The notes under the pieces were generated by a model. The model did no database searches and was not told the DNA's origin. It saw nothing but the letters and a program-made list of their open reading frames with translations. This document shows positions 7,842-16,161 of a stretch of DNA of 64,000 nt, one piece after another. How positions within the stretch are numbered: position 1 is the first letter of the stretch; each line of letters starts with the position of its first letter. The translations under genes were made by a program, and so were the position numbers. The DNA is taken from contig DATAVK010000009.1 in assembly GCA_036267755.1 (NCBI GenBank), positions 1-64,000 on the forward strand, given 5' to 3'. The stretch is from DATAVK01 sp036267755 (GTDB lineage: Bacteria > Actinomycetota > Actinomycetes > JAFAQI01).

Positions 7842-7855
7842 TGTGAACGCTAACG
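7842..7855. promoter_or_regulatory. LacI-type operator overlapping the araB start
   Basis: TGTGAACGCTAACG contains the right half CGCTAAC of the same consensus and covers the first candidate GTG of araB. Two opposite half-sites 147 bases apart, flanking the promoter region, suggest looping or a combined block to initiation. Occupancy is inferred. Confidence 0.45.
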
Positions 7856-9525
7856 TGAGCTCGGACCGCTTCGTGGTGGGGGTCGACTTCGGCACCCTGT
7901 CCGGGCGGGCACTGGTGGTTCGCGTGAGCGATGGCGCCCAGCTCGCCGTGAGCGAGTACGGCTACCCGTCGGGCGTCATCGAGGCATCGCTTCCCGGGTC
8001 GACGCATCGGCTGCCACCGGACTGGGCGCTGCAGGACCCGCAGGACTGGATCGAGGTGCTGCGCAACGCGGTGCCCAAGGCCGTGGCTCATAGCGGCATC
8101 GACCCGGCCGCGGTCATCGGCATCGGCACTGACTTCACCGCCTGCACCGTGCTGCCCACCACGGTCGACGGCGTCCCGCTGTGCGCCCTGCCGGAGCTCG
8201 CCGACCGACCCCACGCCTGGCCGAAGCTGTGGAAGCACCACGCGGCGCAACCGCAGGCCGACCGGATCAACGCCCTTGCCCACCGGCGCCACGAGCCGTG
8301 GATCGGACGGTACGGCGGCAAGATCTCCGCAGAGTGGGAGTTCGCGAAGGCGCTGCAGCTGCTCGAGGACGACCCGGAGACCTACGCCCGGGCGCAACGG
8401 TGGATCGAGGCGGCCGACTGGATCATCTGGCAGCTGACCGGGGTCGAGACCCGCAACCGATGCACCGCGGGCTACAAGGGCATCTACCAGAACGGTCAGT
8501 ACCCGAGCCGGGAGTTCCTCGGCGCACTGCACCCTGATTTCGCCGACTTCGCCGAGACCCGGCTGGACTGGCCGCTGTCGCCGCTGGGCGGTCGCGCCGG
8601 TGGACTGACCGGGCAGGCGGCGGAGTGGACCGGACTGCGCGAAGGGACGGCCGTCGCGGTCGGCAACGTCGACGCCCACGTCACCGCCGCCTCCGCGCAG
8701 GCGCTCGCTCCCGGCCAGATGGTCGCCGTGATGGGGACGTCCACCTGCCACGTCATGAACGGCGAGGAGCTGGCCGAGGTCGCCGGCATGTGTGGAGTCG
8801 TGGACGGCGGCATCGTCGACGGGCTCTACGGCTACGAAGCCGGCCAGTCCGGCGTCGGCGACATCTTCGGCTGGTGGGTCGACAACGCCGTACCTCAGGA
8901 GTACGTCGACCGCGCCGAGGCGGCCTCGATGTCGGTGCACGAACTGCTCAGCTCGCTGATGGTGGATCAGCCGGTCGGCGCCCACGGGCTGGTCGCGCTC
9001 GACTGGGAGAACGGCAACCGCTCGGTGCTCGTCGACCATGAGCTCTCCGGGGTCATCGTCGGGCTGACGCTGGCCACGCGCACCGAAGAGATCTACCAGG
9101 CCCTCGTCGAGGCGACGGCGTTCGGCACCCGACGCATCATCGAGGCGTTCGAGGACGCCGGCGTCCCGGTCTATGAGTTCATCGTCGCCGGCGGGCTGAT
9201 CAAGAACGCGCCGCTGCTGCAGATCTACGCCGACGTGACCGGGCGAACTCTCTCCGTCATCGACTCCGCCGAGGGCCCGGCGCTGGGGTCCGCGATCCAC
9301 GCCGCGGTAGCCGCCGGCGACTACCCCGACGTCCCTGCGGCATCCGCGGCGATGGGCAAGGTGCAACGCGGCCGCTACACCCCGGACCCGCAGCGACACC
9401 GCGACTACGACGCGTTGTACGCCGAGTACCGCCTCCTGCACGACTACTTCGGGGTGCCCGGCGACTTGGGGAACGACGTCCTGCACCGGCTCCGCCGGAT
9501 CCGCAACGAGGCCCGATCGCGGTGA
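7843..9525 (+). CDS. araB: L-ribulokinase
   Basis: The 560-residue protein phosphorylates L-ribulose to L-ribulose 5-phosphate. It belongs to the FGGY kinase family and shows the ribulokinase-type N-terminal nucleotide motif VGVDFGTLSGRALVV, the GIGTDFTACTVLP block, GNVDAHVTA, and the MGTSTCHVM segment of AraB proteins. Its length matches AraB (about 560) rather than xylulokinase (about 470-500). Two GTG starts are possible: 7843, only three bases from an AAGGA site and overlapping a LacI operator, and 7855, about 15 bases from that site. The stop overlaps the araD start (GTGA, 9522-9525), so araB, araD and araA are translationally linked. Confidence 0.95.
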   Translation: MNANVSSDRFVVGVDFGTLSGRALVVRVSDGAQLAVSEYGYPSGVIEASLPGSTHRLPPDWALQDPQDWIEVLRNAVPKAVAHSGIDPAAVIGIGTDFTACTVLPTTVDGVPLCALPELADRPHAWPKLWKHHAAQPQADRINALAHRRHEPWIGRYGGKISAEWEFAKALQLLEDDPETYARAQRWIEAADWIIWQLTGVETRNRCTAGYKGIYQNGQYPSREFLGALHPDFADFAETRLDWPLSPLGGRAGGLTGQAAEWTGLREGTAVAVGNVDAHVTAASAQALAPGQMVAVMGTSTCHVMNGEELAEVAGMCGVVDGGIVDGLYGYEAGQSGVGDIFGWWVDNAVPQEYVDRAEAASMSVHELLSSLMVDQPVGAHGLVALDWENGNRSVLVDHELSGVIVGLTLATRTEEIYQALVEATAFGTRRIIEAFEDAGVPVYEFIVAGGLIKNAPLLQIYADVTGRTLSVIDSAEGPALGSAIHAAVAAGDYPDVPAASAAMGKVQRGRYTPDPQRHRDYDALYAEYRLLHDYFGVPGDLGNDVLHRLRRIRNEARSR

Positions 9526-10199
9526 GCATGACGGCGGCGGTCGGCGAGACGGTCAAGGCGCTGCGTGACCAGCTCGCGCGGCTGCACGGCGAGCTGGTCC
9601 GCTACGGCCTGGTGGTCTGGACCGCGGGCAACGTCTCGGCCCGGGTGCCCGGCGAGGATCTCCTCGTCATCAAGGCCAGCGGCGTCTCCTATGACGAGCT
9701 GAGCGACGACGCGATGGTGGTCTGCGACCTGCAGGGCGCGGTGGTGGACGGCGACCTGACCCCGTCGAGCGACACCTTCGCCCACGCCCACGTGTACCGC
9801 GAGCTGCCCGACGTCGGTGGCGTCGTCCACACCCATTCGACGTACGCCACCGCGTGGGCCGCGCGCGGCGAGGCGGTGCCGTGCGTACTGACCGCGATGG
9901 CGGACGAGTTCGGCGGCGAGATCCCGATCGGTCCGTTCGCGGTTGTCGGCGACGACTCGATCGGTCGAGGCATCGTCGACACGCTGCGTGGCCACCGGTC
10001 GCGCGCCGTGCTGATGCGCAACCACGGCGTCTTCACCGTCGGTCCCGACGCGCGCGCCGCGGTCAAGGCAGCGGTGATGTGCGAGGACGCGGCACGCACC
10101 GTGCATCTCGCGCGGCAGCTCGGCGAGCCCGTGCCCATGTCGCAGCAGTCGATCGACCAGTTCTACGACCGGTACCAGAACGTCTATGGCCAGCACTGA
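9522..10199 (+). CDS. araD: L-ribulose-5-phosphate 4-epimerase
   Basis: The 225-residue class II aldolase-fold enzyme converts L-ribulose 5-phosphate to D-xylulose 5-phosphate. Visible motifs are the phosphate-binding TAGNVSAR (35-41) and KASGVSYDEL, then SSDTFAHAHVYR, the zinc ligands in VVHTHSTYA (His103, His105), and the third histidine in MRNHGVFTVG. The start is GTG 9522, overlapping the araB stop; an ATG at 9528 is an alternative. The araA start lies inside or just after its 3' end. Confidence 0.93.
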   Translation: MSMTAAVGETVKALRDQLARLHGELVRYGLVVWTAGNVSARVPGEDLLVIKASGVSYDELSDDAMVVCDLQGAVVDGDLTPSSDTFAHAHVYRELPDVGGVVHTHSTYATAWAARGEAVPCVLTAMADEFGGEIPIGPFAVVGDDSIGRGIVDTLRGHRSRAVLMRNHGVFTVGPDARAAVKAAVMCEDAARTVHLARQLGEPVPMSQQSIDQFYDRYQNVYGQH

Positions 10200-10212
10200 G
10201 AGGGGGAGCACC

Positions 10213-11631
10213 GTGTCGACGTCGTACGGATCCGAGGCCGCGCCGGTGCCTCGGATCGGCCTGCTCGGCATCACCCAGGCGCTGTATGACCACATGATCC
10301 CCGGCATCACCGAGCGCCAGGACGGGTTCGCTCACCGAATCGCCGAGTCACTGACCGGCCTCGCCGACGTCACGGTCGGCCGGCCGGTGAAGAGCCGCGA
10401 GGACGCCGAAGCGGTGATGCGGCAGTTCGCCAACGCCGACCTCGACGGCGTCATGGTTGTCATGCTGACCTACGGGCCCGCGATGCGGGTCGCGCGGCTG
10501 CTCAGCGAAACCCAGCTCCCGATCCTGCTCGCCAACGTCCAGCCCGAGGTGGCCGTGACCCCGGCGTGGGACATGGCCGACATGACCTACAACCAAGGCA
10601 TTCATGGCGCGCAGGACACCGCGAACGCGATGGTGCGCGCCTCCCGCCGGTTCCAGGTGATCACGGACGACTGGCAGTCGGATGGTTTCCGGCTCGCCTT
10701 CAGCCGATGGGCGAACGCCGCCCGTGCCGTGACGGCCTGGCGCGCCCTGAAGATCGCGGTCTTCGGATACCCGATGAACCAGATGGGCGACATCCGGGTC
10801 GACGAGAACGCCCTGGTCCGCAGCCTCGGGCCGCAGATCGACTTCCTCGCGCCGGGCGACATCCACCGGCGGATGCAGGTGATTCCCGCTGGTGACGTCA
10901 ACGAGTTGCAGGCATGGGAGGACGAGCACTTCGAGATCGACCCTCGGCTGTCGACCGAGGAGCGCGACGACCACGCCCGGATGCAGCTCGCGATCCAGGG
11001 GTTGCTCGACGATGGTGGCTACCGCGCCTACTCCACCCACTTCGACGCCATCGCGGAGGACGGCCGCTTCGCGCGGCTGCCGATGGCGGCCGCGTCCTCG
11101 TTGATGGCCAAGGGCTACGGGTACGGCGCCGAGGGAGACGCCCTCGCCGCGGCGATGGTCTTCGCCGGTCACCAGCTGCTCGGCGCGGGCCACTTCACCG
11201 AGATGTACGCGATGGACTTCCCATCGGACTCGCTGCTGATGTCGCACATGGGCGAGGGGAACTACGCGATCGCCCGCACCGACGAGCGGGTGCGACTGAT
11301 CAAGCGACCGCTCGGCATCGGCAAGCTGGACGACCCGCCGACCTTCCTGTTCCGCTACCAGCCAGGCCCAGCGACGATCGCGTCGCTGGTGTCGCTCGGC
11401 GGCGAGCGGTTCCGGCTGGTGGTGGCCGAAGGCGCGAACATCGACGGCCCGGTGCTGCCGGCGCTGGAGATGCCCTACGGGCAGTTCGCCCCCAACAGCG
11501 GCGTCCGCCGCTGCATGGACCGCTGGCTCACGGCCGGCGGCACCCATCACATGGTCATGAACCTTGGACATCACGCCCGGACGTGGGAGGTGTTCTGCCA
11601 GCTCGCAGGGATCGAGTTCGAACAAGTCTGA
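10213..11631 (+). CDS. araA: L-arabinose isomerase
   Basis: This manganese-dependent isomerase converts L-arabinose to L-ribulose. I start at GTG 10213 (472 residues) because GAGAGGGGGA lies about four bases upstream; the ATG at 10186 inside araD adds nine residues and has no comparable site. Family blocks are present: the active-site Glu in GYGYGAEGDAL, FTEMYAMDF with the second Glu, SLLMSHMGEGN with a catalytic His, and the C-terminal GTHHMVMNLGHH. It completes the three-step route from L-arabinose to D-xylulose 5-phosphate with AraB and AraD, and sits directly upstream of a sugar ABC importer. Confidence 0.95.
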   Translation: MSTSYGSEAAPVPRIGLLGITQALYDHMIPGITERQDGFAHRIAESLTGLADVTVGRPVKSREDAEAVMRQFANADLDGVMVVMLTYGPAMRVARLLSETQLPILLANVQPEVAVTPAWDMADMTYNQGIHGAQDTANAMVRASRRFQVITDDWQSDGFRLAFSRWANAARAVTAWRALKIAVFGYPMNQMGDIRVDENALVRSLGPQIDFLAPGDIHRRMQVIPAGDVNELQAWEDEHFEIDPRLSTEERDDHARMQLAIQGLLDDGGYRAYSTHFDAIAEDGRFARLPMAAASSLMAKGYGYGAEGDALAAAMVFAGHQLLGAGHFTEMYAMDFPSDSLLMSHMGEGNYAIARTDERVRLIKRPLGIGKLDDPPTFLFRYQPGPATIASLVSLGGERFRLVVAEGANIDGPVLPALEMPYGQFAPNSGVRRCMDRWLTAGGTHHMVMNLGHHARTWEVFCQLAGIEFEQV

Positions 11632-11658
11632 GAATCATCCGCTCGGAAGGGACTGCAG

Positions 11659-12774
11659 ATGTCAGAGAACGACCCGAACATCGCCACACTCAGTGACGCC
11701 CTCACCGCCGAACCCAACGGCGCCAGCCGTCGCTCGCTGCTCAAGGGCGCCGGCATCACCACCGCGGCTGCGGCGCTGCTCGCCGCGTGCGGCGGAGGCA
11801 GCAGCGGCGGCAGCACCGCCTCGGGCGCACCGAAGAGTAGTGGCGCAGGCAACTTCGTCGCCACGCCGAAATGGAAGTTCGTCTTCGTCAACCACGTCAC
11901 GACAAACCCGTTCTTCCAGGCCACGCAGTACGGCATCCAGGACGCCTGCGCGTTGCTGAACGTCAGCTACCAGTGGACCGGCTCGGAGAACTCGATCGTC
12001 GCCCAGATGGTAACGGCGATGAACACCGCGATCTCGGGCAAGGCCGACGGCATCGCGGTCGCCCTCATCGACAAGACCGCGTTCAACGCCCCCACCATCG
12101 CCGCGGAGAAGGCCGGCATCCCGGTGGTGTCCTACAACGCGGACGTCACCACGAACAAGCGGCTCGCCTACATCGGACAGGACCTGTTCGTCAGCGGCCA
12201 GCAGATGGGCGAGAAGATCGCCTCGACGCTTCCCGCGAACTCCAAGGTCGCGATCTTCATTGCTACACCGGGCGCACTGAACATCCAGCCACGGGCAGAC
12301 GGCGCTACGGCCGCGTTGAAGGCCGCGAACAAGGGATTCCAGGTCAAGCAGGTCGCGACCGGCGCCACCCTTGACCCCGAGCAGTCCGTGATCGACGCGT
12401 TCAGCCAGGGCAACAAGGACTACAAGGGTCTCTACGCCGTCGACGCGGGCAGCACGCAGGGCGTCGCGAACGTCATGAAGAAGTACAACCTGAAATCCCA
12501 GGGGGTACACGGCGGCGGGTTCGATCTCCTGGTACCGACCGAGAACTCCATCAAGGCCGGCATCCTGGACTTCACGATCGACCAGTCGCCGTACCTGCAG
12601 GGGTTCCTGCCGATCGTGTACCTGTACCTCTACAAGCTGTCCGGCACGCTGGTCAGCCCAGCCGCGACGGACACCGGTCTGAAGTTCATCACCAAGTCGC
12701 TGGTCGGGCCGTACCTCACCTCCACCAACCGGTTCGAGGGCAGCTCGGCGAAGCAGCAGCTGATCACTCAGTGA
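11659..12774 (+). CDS. Sugar ABC transporter substrate-binding lipoprotein (CUT2)
   Basis: The 371-residue protein begins with a twin-arginine signal (SRRSLLKGAG, about 23-32) ending in a lipobox LAAC (Cys44), so it is exported folded and lipid-anchored outside the membrane. The mature part is a Peripla_BP_4-type domain with FVNHVTTNPFFQATQYGI and the sugar-binding GIAVALIDKTAF and VVSYNADV segments. GGAAGGG lies eight bases before the ATG. It follows araA by 27 bases and precedes a permease and ATPase, so arabinose or a related pentose is the likely ligand. A strong stem-loop follows, which would raise its level relative to the membrane genes. Confidence 0.9.
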   Translation: MSENDPNIATLSDALTAEPNGASRRSLLKGAGITTAAAALLAACGGGSSGGSTASGAPKSSGAGNFVATPKWKFVFVNHVTTNPFFQATQYGIQDACALLNVSYQWTGSENSIVAQMVTAMNTAISGKADGIAVALIDKTAFNAPTIAAEKAGIPVVSYNADVTTNKRLAYIGQDLFVSGQQMGEKIASTLPANSKVAIFIATPGALNIQPRADGATAALKAANKGFQVKQVATGATLDPEQSVIDAFSQGNKDYKGLYAVDAGSTQGVANVMKKYNLKSQGVHGGGFDLLVPTENSIKAGILDFTIDQSPYLQGFLPIVYLYLYKLSGTLVSPAATDTGLKFITKSLVGPYLTSTNRFEGSSAKQQLITQ

Positions 12775-12780
12775 TCACCG

Positions 12781-12828
12781 ACCGCCCTGCCGTGGCTGGG
12801 GCTAATGTGCCAGCCACGGCAGGTCGGT
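12781..12828 (+). terminator. Intercistronic stem-loop after the binding-protein gene
   Basis: A perfect 13-base stem (CTGCCGTGGCTGG at 12787-12799, CCAGCCACGGCAG at 12810-12822) with a 10-base loop is extended by one more pair (12786/12823) and, after one mismatch, by ACCG/CGGT at the ends. There is no U-tract. Located between the binding protein and permease genes, it probably acts as a partial terminator or 3' mRNA stabiliser, the usual way to make more binding protein than permease. Confidence 0.75.
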
Positions 12829-12859
12829 CTCCGATACGACGAGGAGCGAGCACCCGGCG

Positions 12860-13900
12860 ATGACAACAGACGACGCCCAGCTGGCAACGAAACCGGCACC
12901 GCCCGGCCCCACCGACACCGGATCGGGCAAGAGCCGGTTCGCCGGCCTGGTCGGCAGCGTGCTGCGGCTGCGCGAGCTCAGCGTCGTCGTGGTGGTCATC
13001 GTCGTGATCATCTACTTCTCGGTCGCCAACTCGGCGTTCTACTCCTCGAACAACCGGGGCAACATCGCAAGCCTGACGTCGGCCACAGCCATCATCGCGG
13101 CCGGTGAGGTGTTCCTGCTGGTCTGCGGGGAGATCGACCTGTCGGCCGGCATGACCTTCGGGCTCGCGCCCTTCATCATGATGGGGATCAACGACCACGG
13201 GGTCCCGTTGATCCTGTGCTTCTTCATCGCGCTGGCGCTGTGCGGTGTGATCGGGCTGTTCAACGGCCTGGTCACCCAGCTGTTGAAGCTGCCGTCATTC
13301 ATCACGACGCTCGGCACCCTCTACCTGTTGCACGGCATCACGTTGAAGGCGTCCGGCAGCTTCCCGCGGGCGGCTCCCACCGGTGGCACCTTCATCAGGA
13401 TCATCGGTGGCGGCAAGTGGTCGGAGATCTCCTGGGCGATCGCCATCGCGATCGTCATGCAGATCGTGCTCACCTCGACCAAGTGGGGCGCCTATACGAT
13501 CGCGACCGGCGCCAACCTGCTGGGTGCCTCCGAGGCGGGCATCAAGACCCGACAGATCAAGATTCGAGCCTTCGTCATCACGTCCATCTTCGCCGGCTTC
13601 GGCGGGATCGTCGACGGGATCCACATCTCCCAGTCGTTCGACCCCAACGCTGGCGGCAACGACCTGATGTTCGCGGCGATCGCGTCCTGCGTCATCGGCG
13701 GCACGGCGCTGCTCGGCGGCTCCGGCACCGTCATCGGGGCGTTCTTCGGCGCGCTGCTGCTCGGCGTACTCCAGGACGGGTTCAACATCCAGGGGATCAG
13801 CGCCACCACGTTCATCATCATCGAGGGCATCGCGATCCTGCTCGCCATGGTCCTCAACACCCAGCTCGCGCGACTCCAGCGACCTCCGACGACAGGATGA
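12860..13900 (+). CDS. Sugar ABC transporter permease (CUT2)
   Basis: The 346-residue permease of the RbsC/AraH/FrcB family has about ten membrane helices and a 45-residue polar N-terminus. The family hallmark GEIDLSAGMTFGLAPF lies at about 90-105, and LGASEAGIKTRQIKIRAFV, the region contacting the ATPase, at about 217-235. It would form the pore for the sugar delivered by the upstream lipoprotein. GGAG-like sequences precede the ATG, and the stop overlaps the ATPase start (ATGA, 13897-13900), so the two are translationally coupled. Confidence 0.92.
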   Translation: MTTDDAQLATKPAPPGPTDTGSGKSRFAGLVGSVLRLRELSVVVVVIVVIIYFSVANSAFYSSNNRGNIASLTSATAIIAAGEVFLLVCGEIDLSAGMTFGLAPFIMMGINDHGVPLILCFFIALALCGVIGLFNGLVTQLLKLPSFITTLGTLYLLHGITLKASGSFPRAAPTGGTFIRIIGGGKWSEISWAIAIAIVMQIVLTSTKWGAYTIATGANLLGASEAGIKTRQIKIRAFVITSIFAGFGGIVDGIHISQSFDPNAGGNDLMFAAIASCVIGGTALLGGSGTVIGAFFGALLLGVLQDGFNIQGISATTFIIIEGIAILLAMVLNTQLARLQRPPTTG

Positions 13901-14784
13901 GTGCCGTGCCGGACGACCAGCCCACCTCCCCGGCCGACGCCGGTGCCCAACCGAGCAGCGGCGGCGCGGCGACAGCGACGGCGCCTGACAACGCCGCGAT
14001 CCGTGCGGTCGACATCTCGAAGAGCTTCGGCGTCGTGCAGGCACTGCGCAACATCAACCTCCACGTCGACAAGGGCGAGGTCCTCGGGCTGCTCGGCGAC
14101 AACGGCGCGGGCAAGTCCACGCTCATCAAGATCCTCACCGGCTTCCACCAGCCGACGTCGGGACGGCTCTATGTCAACGGTCAAGAAACGACGCTGAGCA
14201 GCGTCCAGCAGGCCCGGTCGCTCGGCATCGAGACAGTGTTCCAGGACCTGGCGCTCATCAACACGCTGCCGGTCTACATGAACCTGCACCTGAACCGGGA
14301 GCCGCACTGGGGCCCGTTCCTGAAGCGCTCGGAGATGCGGCAGAACGCGCGCAAGTATCTGGACGACATCGGCATCAACATCCCGTCCGTCAACGCGTTC
14401 GTGGCCAACCTCTCCGGTGGCCAGCGGCAGGCGATCGCGGTCGCTCGGTCGGTCTACTCCGACGCGACGATCCTGCTGCTCGACGAGCCGCTCGCCGCCA
14501 TGGGTGCCAAAGAGGGCGGCATCATCCTGGACCTGATCTCGATGCTCCGCAGCCGCGGCGACCTGGCGATCATCCTCATCGCGCACAACTACCAGCAGGT
14601 GCTGGAGGTCGCGGACCGGGTGAACCTGCTACAGCACGGCGAGATCACGTTCGACCGGGCGGCGAAGGACACGTCCGTCGCGGAGCTGCTCGACCTGGTC
14701 GCGACCGAGTACCGCACCGGCGGGAAGTTCGCCGAAGGTCGCGGCAGCTACCTCAGCAAGATCCGACGAGGCCCGACGGAGTGA
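13897..14784 (+). CDS. Sugar ABC transporter ATPase with a single ABC domain
   Basis: Starting at the ATG overlapping the permease stop gives 295 residues; a longer open frame upstream is a shadow of the permease. A 33-residue Pro/Ala-rich leader precedes one ABC domain: Walker A GDNGAGKST (68-76), Q-loop VFQDLALINTLP, signature NLSGGQRQ (171-178), Walker B ATILLLDEP (190-198), and the H-loop IAHNYQQVL. Most CUT2 importers use a double-domain ATPase of about 500 residues. A single-domain form, as in fructose FrcA systems, means two copies per transporter. It is the last gene of the arabinose transport unit, 13 bases from a convergent oxidase gene. Confidence 0.92.
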   Translation: MSAVPDDQPTSPADAGAQPSSGGAATATAPDNAAIRAVDISKSFGVVQALRNINLHVDKGEVLGLLGDNGAGKSTLIKILTGFHQPTSGRLYVNGQETTLSSVQQARSLGIETVFQDLALINTLPVYMNLHLNREPHWGPFLKRSEMRQNARKYLDDIGINIPSVNAFVANLSGGQRQAIAVARSVYSDATILLLDEPLAAMGAKEGGIILDLISMLRSRGDLAIILIAHNYQQVLEVADRVNLLQHGEITFDRAAKDTSVAELLDLVATEYRTGGKFAEGRGSYLSKIRRGPTE

Positions 14785-14797
14785 CGATGACTGGGCG

Positions 14798-16066
14798 TCA
14801 GGTTCCGGCCAGATGGTGATCCACGAAGCCATTGCCGAACCTGCCGCTCGGGTCATGGCGTGCACGCATCGCCGTGAAGTCGGGCACCCGTTCGTAGACG
14901 TCCGCGATCCTGTCCGGGCCCATCGCGAACAGCTTCCCCCAGTGCGGTCGGGCTTGGTAGGGCTCGAGCTGCCGCTCGATCGCGAGCAGCGCCGGCGCGA
15001 CCGCGGCCGTGTCCTTGACCCAGGTGAAGTGGATCCCGAGGCTGTCCCGCTGGTACGCCGGGCTGAGCCAGATCTGATCTCGAGCGATGCTGCGCAGCTC
15101 GCAGATCTGCAGCGCGGGTGCGATCTGCTCCCGGATGCCATCGAGCGCCTCGATAACCGAGGACGCGAGGCAACGCGGAATCAGGTACTCGCTCTGCAGC
15201 TCCTCGCCGTTGCTAGGGACGAAGTCGAGCCGGAAGTGCGGCAGCCGCTCGTGCCACGGGCCGGGCACACCCCCTTGCTCGGTGCAGTGGACCGGATCCA
15301 TGCCGGGCACCGGATGCCGCGGACCGTCGGCGAGGGTGGCGCCGAGGAAGCCGCGCTGCATCGGCAGGTCCTCCGCGGCCTCGACCCGCTGCTTGAGCCA
15401 GACCTGGGTAAACCGGGACTCCCGCAGGTCGGTGAACAGGCTCACGCTGTAGCCGCTGGCGAAGATGTCCTCGGCATATCCGGTGACGTTGCGGTACGGC
15501 AGGTCGTCGTACACCAGCTGCCGCACGTCGTACGTCGGAACGATGTCGAGGGTGAGCAGCGTGACGATGCCGAGCGCCCCCAGCCCGACGACCGTGGCGT
15601 CGAACCGATCCCGGTCGCTCGCACGAGTGAGCTCCACCAGCGCGCCGTCAGCCCCGACCAGTTGCATCGCGCGCACGGCCGTCGGCAGCCCGCCGTTGTC
15701 GTTGCCCGAGCCGTGGGTCCCGGTGGCGCAGGCGCCGGCGACCGAGATGTGCGGCAGCGACGCCAGGTTGTGCAACGCGAAGCCCCGGGCCTGCAGCGCC
15801 TCGGCGAGCTCGCCGTAGCGGATCGCGGCGTTCACCGTCACGGTCCGGTTCGCCTCGTCGATCTGCACGACCCTCGGCAGATCGGCGAGCGTCACCAGGT
15901 CACCCGAGGAATCGGCGACCGTGCTGAACGAATGCCCGGTGCCCAACGCCCGGATGTGCTCACTGCTGGCGACGAGGTATTGCAGGTCGTCGATCGACGT
16001 CGGCCGGTGGACCCGGGCAGCACCGAACTGGAGGTTGCCCGCCCAGTTCATCGTCGACGTTGGCAT
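14798..16066 (-). CDS. Alditol (xylitol/sorbitol-type) oxidase, covalent FAD
   Basis: The 422-residue flavoprotein belongs to the GULO/ALO superfamily. The FAD-binding domain carries GTGHSFS with His45, at the position of the covalent flavin attachment in this family, and VAGACATGTHGSG at about 109-121. The C-terminal substrate domain has RPHWGKLF near 387, the HWGK motif shared by alditol oxidases and lactone oxidases. Length fits alditol oxidase (about 420). Such enzymes oxidise xylitol, sorbitol or similar polyols to aldoses with release of hydrogen peroxide. Its place between the arabinose transporter and xylA fits a route from polyols into pentose use. No signal peptide is evident. Confidence 0.85.
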   Translation of the reverse strand: MPTSTMNWAGNLQFGAARVHRPTSIDDLQYLVASSEHIRALGTGHSFSTVADSSGDLVTLADLPRVVQIDEANRTVTVNAAIRYGELAEALQARGFALHNLASLPHISVAGACATGTHGSGNDNGGLPTAVRAMQLVGADGALVELTRASDRDRFDATVVGLGALGIVTLLTLDIVPTYDVRQLVYDDLPYRNVTGYAEDIFASGYSVSLFTDLRESRFTQVWLKQRVEAAEDLPMQRGFLGATLADGPRHPVPGMDPVHCTEQGGVPGPWHERLPHFRLDFVPSNGEELQSEYLIPRCLASSVIEALDGIREQIAPALQICELRSIARDQIWLSPAYQRDSLGIHFTWVKDTAAVAPALLAIERQLEPYQARPHWGKLFAMGPDRIADVYERVPDFTAMRARHDPSGRFGNGFVDHHLAGT

Positions 16067-16110
16067 CGCATCCTCGTCGGTGTCGGCCCTTGAACGTCAC
16101 TGTAAGGCAC

Positions 16111-16131
16111 TTAGTCAAGCCGCTAGACTAA
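16111..16131. promoter_or_regulatory. XylR-type operator upstream of xylA
   Basis: TTAGTC (16111-16116) and GACTAA (16126-16131) form a dyad with a nine-base spacer, 30 bases upstream of the xylA ATG and between xylA and the divergent oxidase. The TTAGT...ACTAA ends match the outer half-sites known for ROK-family XylR operators. The ROK protein at 18765 is the natural candidate to bind. The site could also control the oxidase. Confidence 0.6.
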
Positions 16132-16161
16132 ATACCCGCACGCCGAGTCTCTGGAGTGACC

